Counted from the first letter of the stretch, positions 25,086 through 34,084 are shown. The stretch: DNA of 64,000 nucleotides from Bradyrhizobium sp. URHD0069 (GCF_000701345.1 NZ_JNIJ01000034.1:17408-81407); one strand, 5' to 3'. Made by a program: numbers and translations. Notes: generated by a model from the sequence alone, not told the origin.

Positions 25086-26186
25086 ATGGCTTTCGAGAAA
25101 CTCACATTCCGGTCGGTGACGGTTCGGCCAGTGCTGGTACCGCTTCGCAGGCCGGTGGTTTCCAAGGTCGGCCTGTTCGATCAATGGCCCATTATTCTCA
25201 TCGACCTCGCAACCGAGGAAGGTGTTGTCGGTCGCAGCTATCTCGAGCCCTATTTGAAGCATTCGGCGCGCTATATCGTGCCCGCGATTCACGATCTTGC
25301 CGAGCCGCGGAAGGGCCAGGCAATCCGCCCGATTGAGGATTTTCAGAACGCGCGCAGAGCGCTGAACCTGATAGGCTACGAAGGCGTGTCGATGATCGCT
25401 GTATCCGGGCTCGACATGGCGTCATGGGACGCCTTGGCGAAGGCGGCCGGTATGCCGCTCGCTGTCTTGTTAGGCGGCTCGACCGGGCCGGTGCCGGCCT
25501 ATAACAGCAATGGCCTGTGGCTTACCGACGTAGCCGGTTTGGGTGATGACGCCCGAGCGCTCGTGGCCGAAGGTGCCTTCAAGGGACTCAAATTGCGGCT
25601 GGGCCGCGACAGATTGGCTGACGATCTCGCCGCGATAGATGCTGTGCGCACCGCGGTGGGCCCGGATATCAAGTTGATGGTGGATTTTAACCAAGGCCTC
25701 AGTCTCGGCGACGCACTGCACCGCTGTCACGCGCTCGACCGGCAAGGCCTCTACTGGTTCGAGGAACCCATCACTTACGACAATCTCGCAGGATACGCAC
25801 AGCTCAGCCGGGAGCTGACGACGCCCGTGCAACTCGGCGAGAACTTCTACGGGCCGCGCGCATTGCATCAGGCTCTGTCGATGGGCGCCGGAGACTATGT
25901 CATGCCCGATCTCATGCGTATAGGTGGCGTAACGGGCTGGATGCGCGCGGCTTCGATAGCCGGCGCGGCCGGCGTCGAGATGTCGACGCACCTCTATCCC
26001 GAATTCGCGGCCCATCTGATGCGCGTCACGGAAACCGCTCATTGGCTGGAATGGCAGGATTGGGCCGACCCGATCCTCGCCGCGCCCTTTGAACTTTCAG
26101 ACGGTTTCCTCATGATCCCGAACCAGCCCGGCGCGGGCGTGGAGTGGAACGAGGATGCCGTGAGGCGCTACCAGTACGACGCGTAG
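25086..26186 (+). CDS. Mandelate racemase/muconate lactonizing enzyme family protein
   Basis: This 366-residue enolase-superfamily enzyme strongly resembles mandelate racemase. Shared segments include LMVDFNQGLSLGDAL, YWFEEPITYDN, VQLGENFYGP, VMPDLMRIGGVTGW and the HLYPEFAAHL region that carries the His of the His-Asp dyad. Metal ligands (D in VDFN, E in FEEP, E in GEN) are intact. The second-strand motif is KLR rather than the KxK of mandelate racemase, so the (S)-specific lysine base is an arginine here. This argues against true racemase activity and for a dehydratase or a one-sided reaction. GGGAGG precedes the ATG at 25086. It is convergent with a COG3964 amidohydrolase. Confidence 0.9.
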   Translation: MAFEKLTFRSVTVRPVLVPLRRPVVSKVGLFDQWPIILIDLATEEGVVGRSYLEPYLKHSARYIVPAIHDLAEPRKGQAIRPIEDFQNARRALNLIGYEGVSMIAVSGLDMASWDALAKAAGMPLAVLLGGSTGPVPAYNSNGLWLTDVAGLGDDARALVAEGAFKGLKLRLGRDRLADDLAAIDAVRTAVGPDIKLMVDFNQGLSLGDALHRCHALDRQGLYWFEEPITYDNLAGYAQLSRELTTPVQLGENFYGPRALHQALSMGAGDYVMPDLMRIGGVTGWMRAASIAGAAGVEMSTHLYPEFAAHLMRVTETAHWLEWQDWADPILAAPFELSDGFLMIPNQPGAGVEWNEDAVRRYQYDA

Positions 26187-26284
26187 TCCAGGCGCCTCGC
26201 CGCGCTGTGCCGCGGGAATTGGCGCGCCGGCGCAGATCGCGAATCTCGAAAAGGTGCTGGCGTAGCTTAGGCCAGCGGGATCGT

Positions 26285-27577
26285 CTACCTCACCGCGAAC
26301 GGCGCCTGATACGGCCGGCCGAACGGCACGCCGTTGATCACGGTCTGGACCGGCTTCAAATAGGCCTTGCCGTCGCGCTTGTTGTTGCGGGTATCGACGA
26401 ACGACACCGGCCCTTCCACCAGCTCCATGATCGCGATGTCGCCGGGCGCGCCGATCTGCAGCGTGCCGATCTTCGGCGCGCGGTTGATGATCTTCGCCGG
26501 CGCCGTGGTCGCCATCGCCACCACCTGCTCCAGCGAAAAGCCCAGCATCATGAACTTGCTCATCACGTTCGGCAGATACGGCATGCCCGGCGAATTGCCT
26601 GAAAATACGTGAATGTCGGACGAGATGGTGTCAGGCGCGCAGCCGCCGGGAATCGCCACGTCCGCCACGGTGAAATCGAAGCTGCCGCCGCCATGCCCGA
26701 CATCGAACATCACGCCGCGCTGCTTGGCGGCGAGCGCCGCCGGCAAGAGCTTGCCGTCTTGCACGATGTTGGTGAAGGCGCCGCCGATGTTCGGCGCGCC
26801 GGAATAGGAATGGGTCAGCACGTCGCCGGGCCGCAGCAAGTCCAGAATCTGCGACATCAGCTCCTTGGTTTCGACGCCGCCGATATGCACCATCATTCTG
26901 GCTGGCCAGCCGCACATCTCGCAGGCCTGGATGCCGCGCTTCAGCGGCTCCAGACCATGCTTGAAGATCACGTTCTCCGACATCCGCACTTTTACGCCGA
27001 TCAGGAAATCCGGATTTTCCGCCAGCGCCATCGCGCAGGCCTCCATCTGCGCGTTGTCGATATTGTAAAGCTCGGCGACCGGGAAGGCCGACAGTCCGTT
27101 ATTGGCGATATGGACGAATGCATAAATCCGCGCACGCGACTGCGCCACGATATAGCGGCGCAGCGCCGCAAGATTGTTGACGCCGGCGTCGCCCGCCGAC
27201 ACCACCGTGGTGGTGCACTGATGCTGCACGAGTTCGTCGGCGGGAATGCCGATCGCGGAGCCGTAGGGATAGACGTGGCAATGCAGATCGATCAGGCCTG
27301 ATGTCACGAGCTTGCCGGTGGCGTCGATGGTCTTCAATGCGCGGGCGGCTGCAATCTCCGGCTCGATGGCTTCGATCACTCCCCAGCGGATGCCGATGTC
27401 GCGCCTGCCGCGCAGCGACTGGCTGGGATCGAGCACGTCGCCGCCCTTGATGACGAGATCGAACTTGTCGGCGGGACCCATCGCCGCCTCGGCGGACGTG
27501 GTGAGGCGCCCCGACAGCGTTGCGGCAGTGGCCGATCCCGTAAGAGCAAGAAAATCGCGCCGTGACCATCCGGACAT
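26285..27577 (-). CDS. Tat-exported COG3964-type amidohydrolase/deacetylase
   Basis: The 430-residue enzyme belongs to the amidohydrolase superfamily. Metal-site motifs are DLHCHVYPYG (HxH), GVKVRMSEN (bridging Lys region), MVHIGG, DVLTHSYSG, and the aspartate in TISSDIHVFSG. FDVGHGGGSFDF is typical of the COG3964 group. The N-terminus has a twin-arginine signal, SRRDFLALTGSATAATLSG, so it should be exported folded. GGAGG lies before the ATG at 27577. Characterised COG3964 members, as I recall, deacetylate acetyl-(R)-mandelate and N-acyl-amino acids. The neighbour on the other strand is mandelate-racemase-like, which makes this substrate class attractive but unproven. Confidence 0.88.
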   Translation of the reverse strand: MSGWSRRDFLALTGSATAATLSGRLTTSAEAAMGPADKFDLVIKGGDVLDPSQSLRGRRDIGIRWGVIEAIEPEIAAARALKTIDATGKLVTSGLIDLHCHVYPYGSAIGIPADELVQHQCTTTVVSAGDAGVNNLAALRRYIVAQSRARIYAFVHIANNGLSAFPVAELYNIDNAQMEACAMALAENPDFLIGVKVRMSENVIFKHGLEPLKRGIQACEMCGWPARMMVHIGGVETKELMSQILDLLRPGDVLTHSYSGAPNIGGAFTNIVQDGKLLPAALAAKQRGVMFDVGHGGGSFDFTVADVAIPGGCAPDTISSDIHVFSGNSPGMPYLPNVMSKFMMLGFSLEQVVAMATTAPAKIINRAPKIGTLQIGAPGDIAIMELVEGPVSFVDTRNNKRDGKAYLKPVQTVINGVPFGRPYQAPFAVR

Positions 27578-27829
27578 GGCATCCTCCCAAATGATTTTTA
27601 TCGATCGATGATGCTCCGCGCGTTGGCTTTCCGCAAGCACCGATGACGAGCGCCTCGCGCATTTGCGCGACAGCAATTCGCTGCAGCAGCGCCAGGTTCG
27701 TCGCAATCTGAATGCGCGTTGTTGTGCGTGCTCATCGATCCTGAACAACCATTCAGAATTCTCCTGGAATTCCGGCGGAACGTTCCGCCGGATGTGATGT
27801 TAGGTTTTCACTGAAAAAGGAGAACAAAC

Positions 27830-28048
27830 ATGAAGCTTGGATACGTTATCGCCGCGCTTGGTGCCATCGCCATCGCGGCGCCGTCGATGGCAAGTGCTGA
27901 GACCGTCGTGATCAAGGGCGGCGGCCATCATTACGGCTACGGCGCGCGTGCCGAGATGCATCGTGATCATGGATGGCACCGCGGTTGGCGTCATCGCCAC
28001 GCCGATAAGGTGGTGGTCGTCAAGAAGCGTCATTATCATCACTACTGA
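27830..28048 (+). CDS. Small histidine-rich exported protein
   Basis: The 72-residue product has a clear signal peptide (residues 1-23, ending SMASAETV) and a short mature part rich in His, Arg, Gly and Tyr (GGGHHYGYG, HGWHRGWRHRH, KKRHYHHY). Mature residues include about twelve histidines, which suggests binding of a divalent metal or heme, or a role at low pH. AAAAAGGAG precedes the ATG, and a strong terminator follows. Similar short His-rich exported proteins are common in Bradyrhizobium but have no assigned function. Confidence 0.75.
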   Translation: MKLGYVIAALGAIAIAAPSMASAETVVIKGGGHHYGYGARAEMHRDHGWHRGWRHRHADKVVVVKKRHYHHY

Positions 28049-28058
28049 GGCGACACGA

Positions 28059-28089
28059 GAATGGCCCCGCAAGGGGCCATTCTTCTTGT
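28059..28089 (+). terminator. Rho-independent terminator of the His-rich gene
   Basis: GAATGGCCCC pairs with GGGGCCATTC around a GCAA loop and is followed by a TTCTTG run. The hairpin lies 10 bases after the stop codon. Confidence 0.85.
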
Positions 28090-28377
28090 ATAAGTAACAC
28101 CAGCGACATCATCCCGAGCAGCCGCGTTCTTTGCGCGGCGTCTCGAATGACGCGCAAGCCATCCTGCGAGGCTCGCAAGGGCTCGCATCTCCAGCGATAA
28201 CGGCTCGGCCCTGCGCCAGCGGACAATAGGCCAGCAGCGGGATCGATTTCGCCGCCGGAATGAGCAACCGGCGATGTGACGCGAATCAGATGTTGCGTTA
28301 ATAGGGGATTGAGACGGCGTGTCAGCCGTTTGATGGTCTGCCCGGCAACGGAAGCTCCAAATCAAGATCGAGTTGCG
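28090..28377. other. Intergenic region, partial dispersed repeats
   Basis: These 288 bases contain fragments resembling the CGTCTCGAATGACGCGC and CCATCCTGCGAGGCTCGC repeat families, but no complete inverted element. No larger gene is seen. The right end may carry the promoter of the 42-residue membrane peptide. Confidence 0.4.
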
Positions 28378-28506
28378 ATGGTTAAAGCATTACGACGATG
28401 GCTGGAAGCGAACGAACTGTTCGCGATTGTCGCCGGCGTGCTCGGCGCGCTCATCGCACTGTCGATGCTGCTGGTATTGGGCGGCTATCTGATCGTGGCG
28501 CGCTGA
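28378..28506 (+). CDS. Short single-pass membrane peptide
   Basis: A 42-residue peptide, starting MVKALRRWLEANELFAI, with an amphipathic basic head and one hydrophobic segment of about 24 residues (VAGVLGALIALSMLLVLGGYL). It could be a real small membrane protein, since composition and codon pattern look coding. No Shine-Dalgarno is obvious, and I know no family. It is convergent with phoD, whose last codon is 19 bases away. Confidence 0.5.
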   Translation: MVKALRRWLEANELFAIVAGVLGALIALSMLLVLGGYLIVAR

Positions 28507-28525
28507 GCCGGTTTTCTGAAACAGG

Positions 28526-30112
28526 TCAAATATGCTGAGTAAGGATTCTTCCCGGGCGGGCGTCCGGTCGCGGCGCGATATCGACCGACCACAGCGCACG
28601 ATCATCGACATCCTTCAAGGTCACCGTCATGACGCCGGACTGACCGTCGATATCGACGCGGCCGAAGAACTGCAGCCCAAAACACGGGGCGAGATTTTCG
28701 CCTTGTTGCGTGCTGCAGCCCTTCTGAAACATCGCCGCCGGGCCGAACGTGTTATCCAGTTCGGCAGGGGGCCATGTCCCCGCATGAAGCGGACCCGAGA
28801 CGAATTCCCAGAACGGTTCGAACTCCTGAAATACCGCGCGGTTCGGATCGTAGTAATGTGCGGCGGTGTAATGCATGTCGGCCGTCAGCCACACGGTATT
28901 TCGGATGCCGGCGCGTTTCATGAATGACAACAGATCGGCAATTTCGTGCTCGCGCCGTTCCGGCGGTCCATAGCCGAGCGCGATCGCGTCTTCGCTGATC
29001 AATCCGATCGGCAGGTCCGCGGCAATGACCTTCCAGGTCGCGTCGGATGCCGCGAGTTCGCGCTTCAACCAGGCCAATTGGGCCCGGCCCAGAATGAAAG
29101 TGTCGCTGCGGTCGTCGCGCTTGTTCCAGCTCGAATCGCGGTAGCTGCGCATGTCGATCAGAAATACATCGAGCAGCGGTCCGTATCCTATCCTGCGATA
29201 GACGCGGCCGGCCTGGCTGGAGATGGCGCGGATCGGCATGAATTCATGAAACGCACGGCGTCCGCGCTCAACCAGTCTGGATGCGCCGTCCTCGGCGTAA
29301 CCGGTCTCGTCGGCGGTACCGATCGGCGACCAGTCGTTGGTCACTTCGTGGTCATCCCACTGCGCCAACATCGGCACCTGCGCATTGAAGGCGCGCAGAT
29401 TGTCATCGAGCAGGTTGTATTTGTAGTTGCCGCGAAACTGCGCCAGGCTGTGGGCAACTGCGGATTTCTCTTCTATCACGATATTGCGCCAGATTTCTCC
29501 GTTTGGAAGTTTCAACTCGGAAGGAATCGGACAGTCGGCGTAGATGTGATCGCCGGAATGGATGAAAAAATCCGGACGGTTTTCCAGCATGGTCTTGTAG
29601 GTTCGCATGCCGCCGCGGGTAGGATCGATGCCCCAGCCCTGGCCTGCGCTATCGCCCGACCAGACAAACGATATCGAAGCTGGCTCGAGCGGCGCTGTCC
29701 GGAAATGCCCGACCTGCGTCTCTCCTGATATCCCGCTTTCACCGATGTCTTCAAACCGCACGCGGTAGAAAATGTCCTGACCGGGCGGGAGACCTTCAAG
29801 CAGCACCTTCGAAGTGAAGTCATGCTCCGGCAATGCTTCCGATGATGCGACGCGAAAAATTGACTTTAAGCTCTCGACGGTCGAGCATTCCACCCGCAGG
29901 CGCGCCGGGCGATCGGCTCGCGCCCACACTACCGCGGAGCCCGCGGATACGTCGCCCGATGCAAGTCCGCTGGCGATCTGTGGACGATCTGCGGCGCGGC
30001 TGAGATAGGGTTTGGCGAGACCTCCCAATCCCACCAATGCGACCGTGGATGCTGAGCGGACCAGCAGCTGACGTCTGGTCAGAGCTTGCTTCGCACGTAT
30101 CGCAATCGCCAT
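28526..30112 (-). CDS. phoD: PhoD-family alkaline phosphatase/phosphodiesterase
   Basis: This 528-residue enzyme has a twin-arginine signal (TRRQLLVRSASTVALVGLGG), an Fn3-like N-terminal domain (about 45-140: ASGLASGDVSAGSAVVWAR) and the PhoD metallophosphatase core. Metal motifs are VWSGDSAGQ, HSGDHIYADCP, WDDHEVTND and TADMHYTAAHYY. It is expected to be a periplasmic or outer-surface Ca2+-dependent phosphatase/phosphodiesterase releasing phosphate from phosphoesters, often induced by phosphate starvation. No Pho-box was sought systematically. A PLD-family lipid enzyme lies 1.2 kb away, an association that may reflect phospholipid metabolism. Confidence 0.92.
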   Translation of the reverse strand: MAIAIRAKQALTRRQLLVRSASTVALVGLGGLAKPYLSRAADRPQIASGLASGDVSAGSAVVWARADRPARLRVECSTVESLKSIFRVASSEALPEHDFTSKVLLEGLPPGQDIFYRVRFEDIGESGISGETQVGHFRTAPLEPASISFVWSGDSAGQGWGIDPTRGGMRTYKTMLENRPDFFIHSGDHIYADCPIPSELKLPNGEIWRNIVIEEKSAVAHSLAQFRGNYKYNLLDDNLRAFNAQVPMLAQWDDHEVTNDWSPIGTADETGYAEDGASRLVERGRRAFHEFMPIRAISSQAGRVYRRIGYGPLLDVFLIDMRSYRDSSWNKRDDRSDTFILGRAQLAWLKRELAASDATWKVIAADLPIGLISEDAIALGYGPPERREHEIADLLSFMKRAGIRNTVWLTADMHYTAAHYYDPNRAVFQEFEPFWEFVSGPLHAGTWPPAELDNTFGPAAMFQKGCSTQQGENLAPCFGLQFFGRVDIDGQSGVMTVTLKDVDDRALWSVDIAPRPDARPGRILTQHI

Positions 30113-30248
30113 TCGGGAACCCTCGTCGAATCACGACGAAGGTTGCCTACTCGATTTGACTCTGGGTCGACGGTTTTGCGACAGGCGGATGACTCAAATG
30201 AGACGTGAGCGCGCCGTTGCGAGCCCGATCACGCGGGATTCAATCTTT

Positions 30249-30659
30249 CTAGCGCTTCCAGTTGCAGATGCCGCCCGACCTGCATGGCCAGACCTGAATC
30301 CGCGTATCGAACGCCTGGGCATCGAGCGGATTGTGATGTCGCCGCGCCAGTGTCGTTCGAACCGCGCCGCGCGGCTTTTCCGCGGGCGCATGCACAACCC
30401 GGGTTTTGTGATCAACGACTTTGGGCTCAGCTCCCGGCTCGGCCCGTGCCTGCGTGCGCTCGTTGCCGCGATCGCCGTTTGCTTCGACCGCAACCGGCGC
30501 GAATTCGGTAGGAGGCCCAAGCGGCTTCGGCGAAAGCAGCGCCTTGGAAAGGTCGAGGCTGAGGAACTCGTCGGCACGATATTCATCCGCCGTCGACCGG
30601 CCGCTCCATACCGAGAGCGTCGTGCAGATGATGACGATGCCAACATTTTTCAGGACCAT
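30249..30659 (-). CDS. Hypothetical exported protein, Bradyrhizobium-type
   Basis: The 136-residue product starts with a signal peptide (MVLKNVGIVIICTTLSVWSG) and has a low-complexity charged middle. It ends in HHNPLDAQAFDTRIQVWPCRS, then GGICNWKR, with two cysteines that could form a disulfide. GGAGG spaced 4-8 bases before the ATG at 30659 supports this start; an earlier in-frame ATG lies 11 codons upstream. I believe orthologues with the same C-terminal end exist in Bradyrhizobium, but I do not know a function. Confidence 0.6.
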   Translation of the reverse strand: MVLKNVGIVIICTTLSVWSGRSTADEYRADEFLSLDLSKALLSPKPLGPPTEFAPVAVEANGDRGNERTQARAEPGAEPKVVDHKTRVVHAPAEKPRGAVRTTLARRHHNPLDAQAFDTRIQVWPCRSGGICNWKR

Positions 30660-30699
30660 TGGAGGCCTCCTGAAATACTCAAAAGCTAACACCGCTCAT

Positions 30700-30894
30700 T
30701 TAGGAAACGGAATGCGCAATTCCAGCGGATGTGCCGACATGGTTACCGCGCGATATCGCCCGATCGCACACCACGGCCCCCGAGATCGCCCCCAGAGCAG
30801 CATCGCTACCGCGGCCCTGAGCCCACGCTCCCATCGGGACAAACGCGAAAGCCACCACCGCCACAACCAGCCTTTTCTTTTTCTTATGTGTCAT
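30700..30894 (-). CDS. Small exported protein, possibly degenerate at its C-terminus
   Basis: The 64-residue product begins with a strong signal peptide (basic KKKKRLVVAVVAFAFV, cleavage near AWA-QG). The mature part starts GRGSDAALGAISGAVV, which resembles short Gly/Ala-rich exported proteins of rhizobia. The remainder (CDRAISRGNHVGTSAG) is less typical and may be mutated. The ribosome-binding site is weak. It is probably a real but fast-evolving or decaying gene. Confidence 0.45.
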   Translation of the reverse strand: MTHKKKKRLVVAVVAFAFVPMGAWAQGRGSDAALGAISGAVVCDRAISRGNHVGTSAGIAHSVS

Positions 30895-31265
30895 ATGTGC
30901 TTCCCGAAAAAAGCTTCCGCGAAGCGGCTACGACCGAATTACGGCCCTTCGAAGGAAGCATTTGCCGAGCTTCAGGCAAGGACATTCGGTTCAAAACGGC
31001 GGCGGGCGCAACAGCGCCGTGCGCGTACTGCTCGCAGCCCGGATGGAGCAAAGCGAAATCGTTGTGGTCCCCGATTTCCGGGATTTTCAAATGACAACGG
31101 CGCTCTGTACGACGCATGCAATCGATGTCGGCCATCCCGACTTTTCGGAAACCGGAACAATCGGCGCGAACCAGTGTTGCATCATGACCACCAACGGAGA
31201 ACCCGGCCGGTCAACATGTTCACGCCTGCTTTCCGCTGTCTCTCTCCCATGTTCGAACGATTGAC
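30895..31265. other. Intergenic region, lower GC, repeat fragment
   Basis: These 371 bases hold no gene with recognisable features. A fragment like the GGATGGAGCAAAGCGAAATC repeat occurs near 31040. Base composition is closer to AT-rich than the surroundings. It may be an eroded region at the edge of an acquired segment. Confidence 0.35.
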
Positions 31266-33347
31266 ATGTTGACGGAGGGCAAAACGGTTTGGCGCCGGGC
31301 CAACGCGCACCGAGTCAGTGTCCTGAACGACGGCGCGGCATACTTTGGCACTCTGAGGCGCTGCTTGCTCGCCGCGCAGCGGTCGGTATTCATCATTGGT
31401 TGGGACATCCATAGCGAAACGCGATTGGTCGGGCCGAGCGGCAAAGCAAGCGACGGATGGCCCGAGCAACTGGGCGAACTGTTCGAAGCTCTCCTGGCGC
31501 GACGCCCGGATTTGAAAATTTACCTGCTCATTTGGAAGTGGCCGATTTTATACGCGAGCGAGCGCGAGTGGTTCCCCGCCTTGAAATTTGGCAAAGCAGG
31601 TAATCAGAGGCTGAAACTCTGTCTCGATGATTGCCTGCCGATCGGATCTGCCCAACACCAGAAAGTCGTCGTCGTGGACGATGCTGTGGGTTTTGTCGGC
31701 GGCTGCGATCTTACAATCCGGCGTTGGGACACTAGCGCGCATCTTCCGACTTCGAAGTCCCGCGTCGACCCTCACGGGGTCCCCTACCCGCCCTTCCATG
31801 ACGTCGAAATGATTATTGATGGCGAAGCCGCACGAAACCTTGCTGAATTGGCTCGCTATCGATGGTCCTGCGCCAATTGCGGAGAAATTCCACCGATCGC
31901 GCCGGTGGGGGACCCATGGCCCACGGATCTTGTGCCTGATTTCCGGGATGTGATGGTCGGAATAGCGCGAACGGAACCCGCATGCGATGGCCGAGCGGGC
32001 ATCACCGAAGTGGAGAAGCTGTTCCTCGCTTCAATCGATGTCGCCGAACAAGCAATCTATATCGAGAATCAATTTCTCAGTTCCGAGACGATCGCCAAAG
32101 CGCTCGTGAAGCGATTGCGAGAAAGACCGGCGCTGGAGGTCTTGTTGGTCGCGCCGAAAACGCATGCATCCTGGCTCGAAGCGAGGACCATGCGGAACGG
32201 ACGCCTCGCCTTCATGAAGGTATTTGACGAGGCCGGACTTCGAGATCGGGTGCAGTTGCTCTATCCGGAGACGTGCGACGGGAAAGCAACCGCGGCCGTC
32301 ATGGTTCACGCCAAGGTCATGATTGTCGACGACCGAATCCTTCGCGTGGGCTCTGCCAATCTCAACAACCGCTCCATGGGCGCGGATTCGGAATGTGACC
32401 TCGCCATCGAAGCTCGTACCGACGCCGAACGAGAGAGGATCGCTGAAATACGGAATATGCTGCTGGGAACATATTGCGGGGTCAACGCCGCTGCCATCCG
32501 GGAGCAACTGACCGGCAATACTTCGCTGTTGAGCATCGCCGCAAATCTTTCGGCAGACGGATATAGGCTCCGACCGGTCGAGGACGGCAAGCCGGATCGG
32601 GCGGAGATCACTCAAGTTGTAACGCCTGTGGCGGACCCTCCCGGTCCATTAGGCCTTGAGCGCGCCGCGGCTGCGACATTTCCGGCATCGATGAAGATCA
32701 TTGCACTCCTCGTTGGGATCTGCCTGCTTGCTGCGAGTTGGCGCTTCACGCCACTTGACGCGTACACTGACTCAGAAGCATTGATGCGAGCCTTTCGGTC
32801 ATTTCAGGGATCGCCGATCGCGCCGCTTATTGCCATCGCTGCATTCGTCCTGGGCGGCTTCATCCTGTTTCCCGTGACGGTGCTTATTGCTGTCACGGCA
32901 GCCGCACTTGGCCCTTGGCTTGGGTTCACCTCGGCAGCGAGCGGCGTATTGGCGAGCGCTTCGCTGATCTATGCGATTGGGCGAATCCGTGGCCTCGAAC
33001 CGATGAAGTCGCTGCTTGGCCCTCGCCTGATTCGCATTCAAAAGAACATCGTCGGAAACGGGGTCATGGCTGTCGCACTGATCCGGATGATTCCGGTGGC
33101 GCCATTCTCGCTTGTTAACATCGCAGCCGGAGCAATGGGCATCAGGTTTGTCGACTTTATCGTCGGCACCGTGTTGGGCATGACGCCGGGGCTGCTGGCG
33201 ATGTCAGCCTTTGGCGCTCAGATTTCCGATCTTCTGGCGCGACCCACCTGGTCCAATGTAGCAATCCTTTTGATATGTGTGACCGCATGGCTGCTGTTCT
33301 CGATCACCGCCCAGTTCGTTGTAACCCGATTGAGTCGGCACTCGTGA
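31266..33347 (+). CDS. Phospholipase D-family protein fused to a VTT (DedA-like) membrane domain
   Basis: This 693-residue fusion has two HKD motifs, H131-K133-D138 (HQKVVVVDD) and H348-K350-D355 (HAKVMIVDD), typical of phospholipase D/cardiolipin-synthase enzymes. A VTT/SNARE-associated domain with several membrane segments occupies about residues 475-690, including FRSFQGSPIAPLIAIAAFVL and PVAPFSLVNIAAGAMGI. VTT proteins (DedA, TMEM41/VMP1) move or scramble lipids. The single chain may therefore couple phospholipid headgroup transfer to transbilayer lipid movement (inference). Its stop overlaps the start of the EEP gene in a GTGA, so they are one operon. Third-position GC seems lower than in neighbours. 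Confidence 0.9.
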   Translation: MLTEGKTVWRRANAHRVSVLNDGAAYFGTLRRCLLAAQRSVFIIGWDIHSETRLVGPSGKASDGWPEQLGELFEALLARRPDLKIYLLIWKWPILYASEREWFPALKFGKAGNQRLKLCLDDCLPIGSAQHQKVVVVDDAVGFVGGCDLTIRRWDTSAHLPTSKSRVDPHGVPYPPFHDVEMIIDGEAARNLAELARYRWSCANCGEIPPIAPVGDPWPTDLVPDFRDVMVGIARTEPACDGRAGITEVEKLFLASIDVAEQAIYIENQFLSSETIAKALVKRLRERPALEVLLVAPKTHASWLEARTMRNGRLAFMKVFDEAGLRDRVQLLYPETCDGKATAAVMVHAKVMIVDDRILRVGSANLNNRSMGADSECDLAIEARTDAERERIAEIRNMLLGTYCGVNAAAIREQLTGNTSLLSIAANLSADGYRLRPVEDGKPDRAEITQVVTPVADPPGPLGLERAAAATFPASMKIIALLVGICLLAASWRFTPLDAYTDSEALMRAFRSFQGSPIAPLIAIAAFVLGGFILFPVTVLIAVTAAALGPWLGFTSAASGVLASASLIYAIGRIRGLEPMKSLLGPRLIRIQKNIVGNGVMAVALIRMIPVAPFSLVNIAAGAMGIRFVDFIVGTVLGMTPGLLAMSAFGAQISDLLARPTWSNVAILLICVTAWLLFSITAQFVVTRLSRHS

Positions 33348-34084
33348 TACCGGCCACGATCCGCCTCATGACCTGGAACGTGCACGGCACATTCAGTCTC
33401 AATCCACGATTCGACCTCGAAGGCGCCATTGCCGTTATCCAGAAATGGTCTCCACAAATTGTGGGGCTTCAGGAGATCGATTCACGAGGCCGGAATGACA
33501 ATCCGTTTGCGGTGCTGGAGGACGCTCTAGGCGGCCATAGCGTGGGCGCTAAATCCATTGTGACTACCGATGGCGACTATGGCCAGATGCTGATCAGCCG
33601 CTGGCCCTGGGTAAAACCGCCCCTCGTCGAGGACATCTCGTACCGTGAACGGGAGCCGCGTCGAGCCATCGCTGCAGATATTTCGACGCCTTTTGGTGGA
33701 TTGCGGGTGATCTCGACCCATCTGGGTTTGAGCATTCGTGAACGTCACGAGCAAGCTCAGCGGCTCCTGCAACTAGCCAGTGAGACAGGGTATCCAGCTA
33801 TCGTGCTTGGAGATTTCAATGATTGGTTCTGGATCAATTCAGTCCGCGGCGCGCTTGCCGAAAGATTTCCAGTTCGGACACAGCATAGGTCATTTCCGTC
33901 CCGGCTGCCGCTCATGAGACTTGATCGAATTTACGGCTATCGAGTTCGGCTGGTCCGCACCTTTGCGGATTCGGCGGCCCGTTCTATTTCAGACCACCTG
34001 CCGGTTATCGCGGACATCACGCCGCTTCACATCCTCAATGCTGCCGAGCCGTCCATAGGCGGACTGCGCGCCGAATCCCTTTAG
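33344..34084 (+). CDS. Endonuclease/exonuclease/phosphatase (EEP) family protein
   Basis: The 246-residue protein has all core EEP motifs: LMTWNVHG, VGLQEID, VISTHLGL, VLGDFNDW and ISDHLPVIAD. It lacks a signal peptide. The start is the GTG at 33344, overlapping the PLD-VTT stop by 4 bases (translational coupling); longer frames start inside that gene. The family includes nucleases, inositol phosphatases and sphingomyelinase-like enzymes. In E. coli the EEP gene ybhP is next to the PLD-type cardiolipin synthase gene clsB, so this pairing recurs and suggests a lipid-linked phosphodiester substrate (inference). Confidence 0.88.
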   Translation: MIPATIRLMTWNVHGTFSLNPRFDLEGAIAVIQKWSPQIVGLQEIDSRGRNDNPFAVLEDALGGHSVGAKSIVTTDGDYGQMLISRWPWVKPPLVEDISYREREPRRAIAADISTPFGGLRVISTHLGLSIRERHEQAQRLLQLASETGYPAIVLGDFNDWFWINSVRGALAERFPVRTQHRSFPSRLPLMRLDRIYGYRVRLVRTFADSAARSISDHLPVIADITPLHILNAAEPSIGGLRAESL

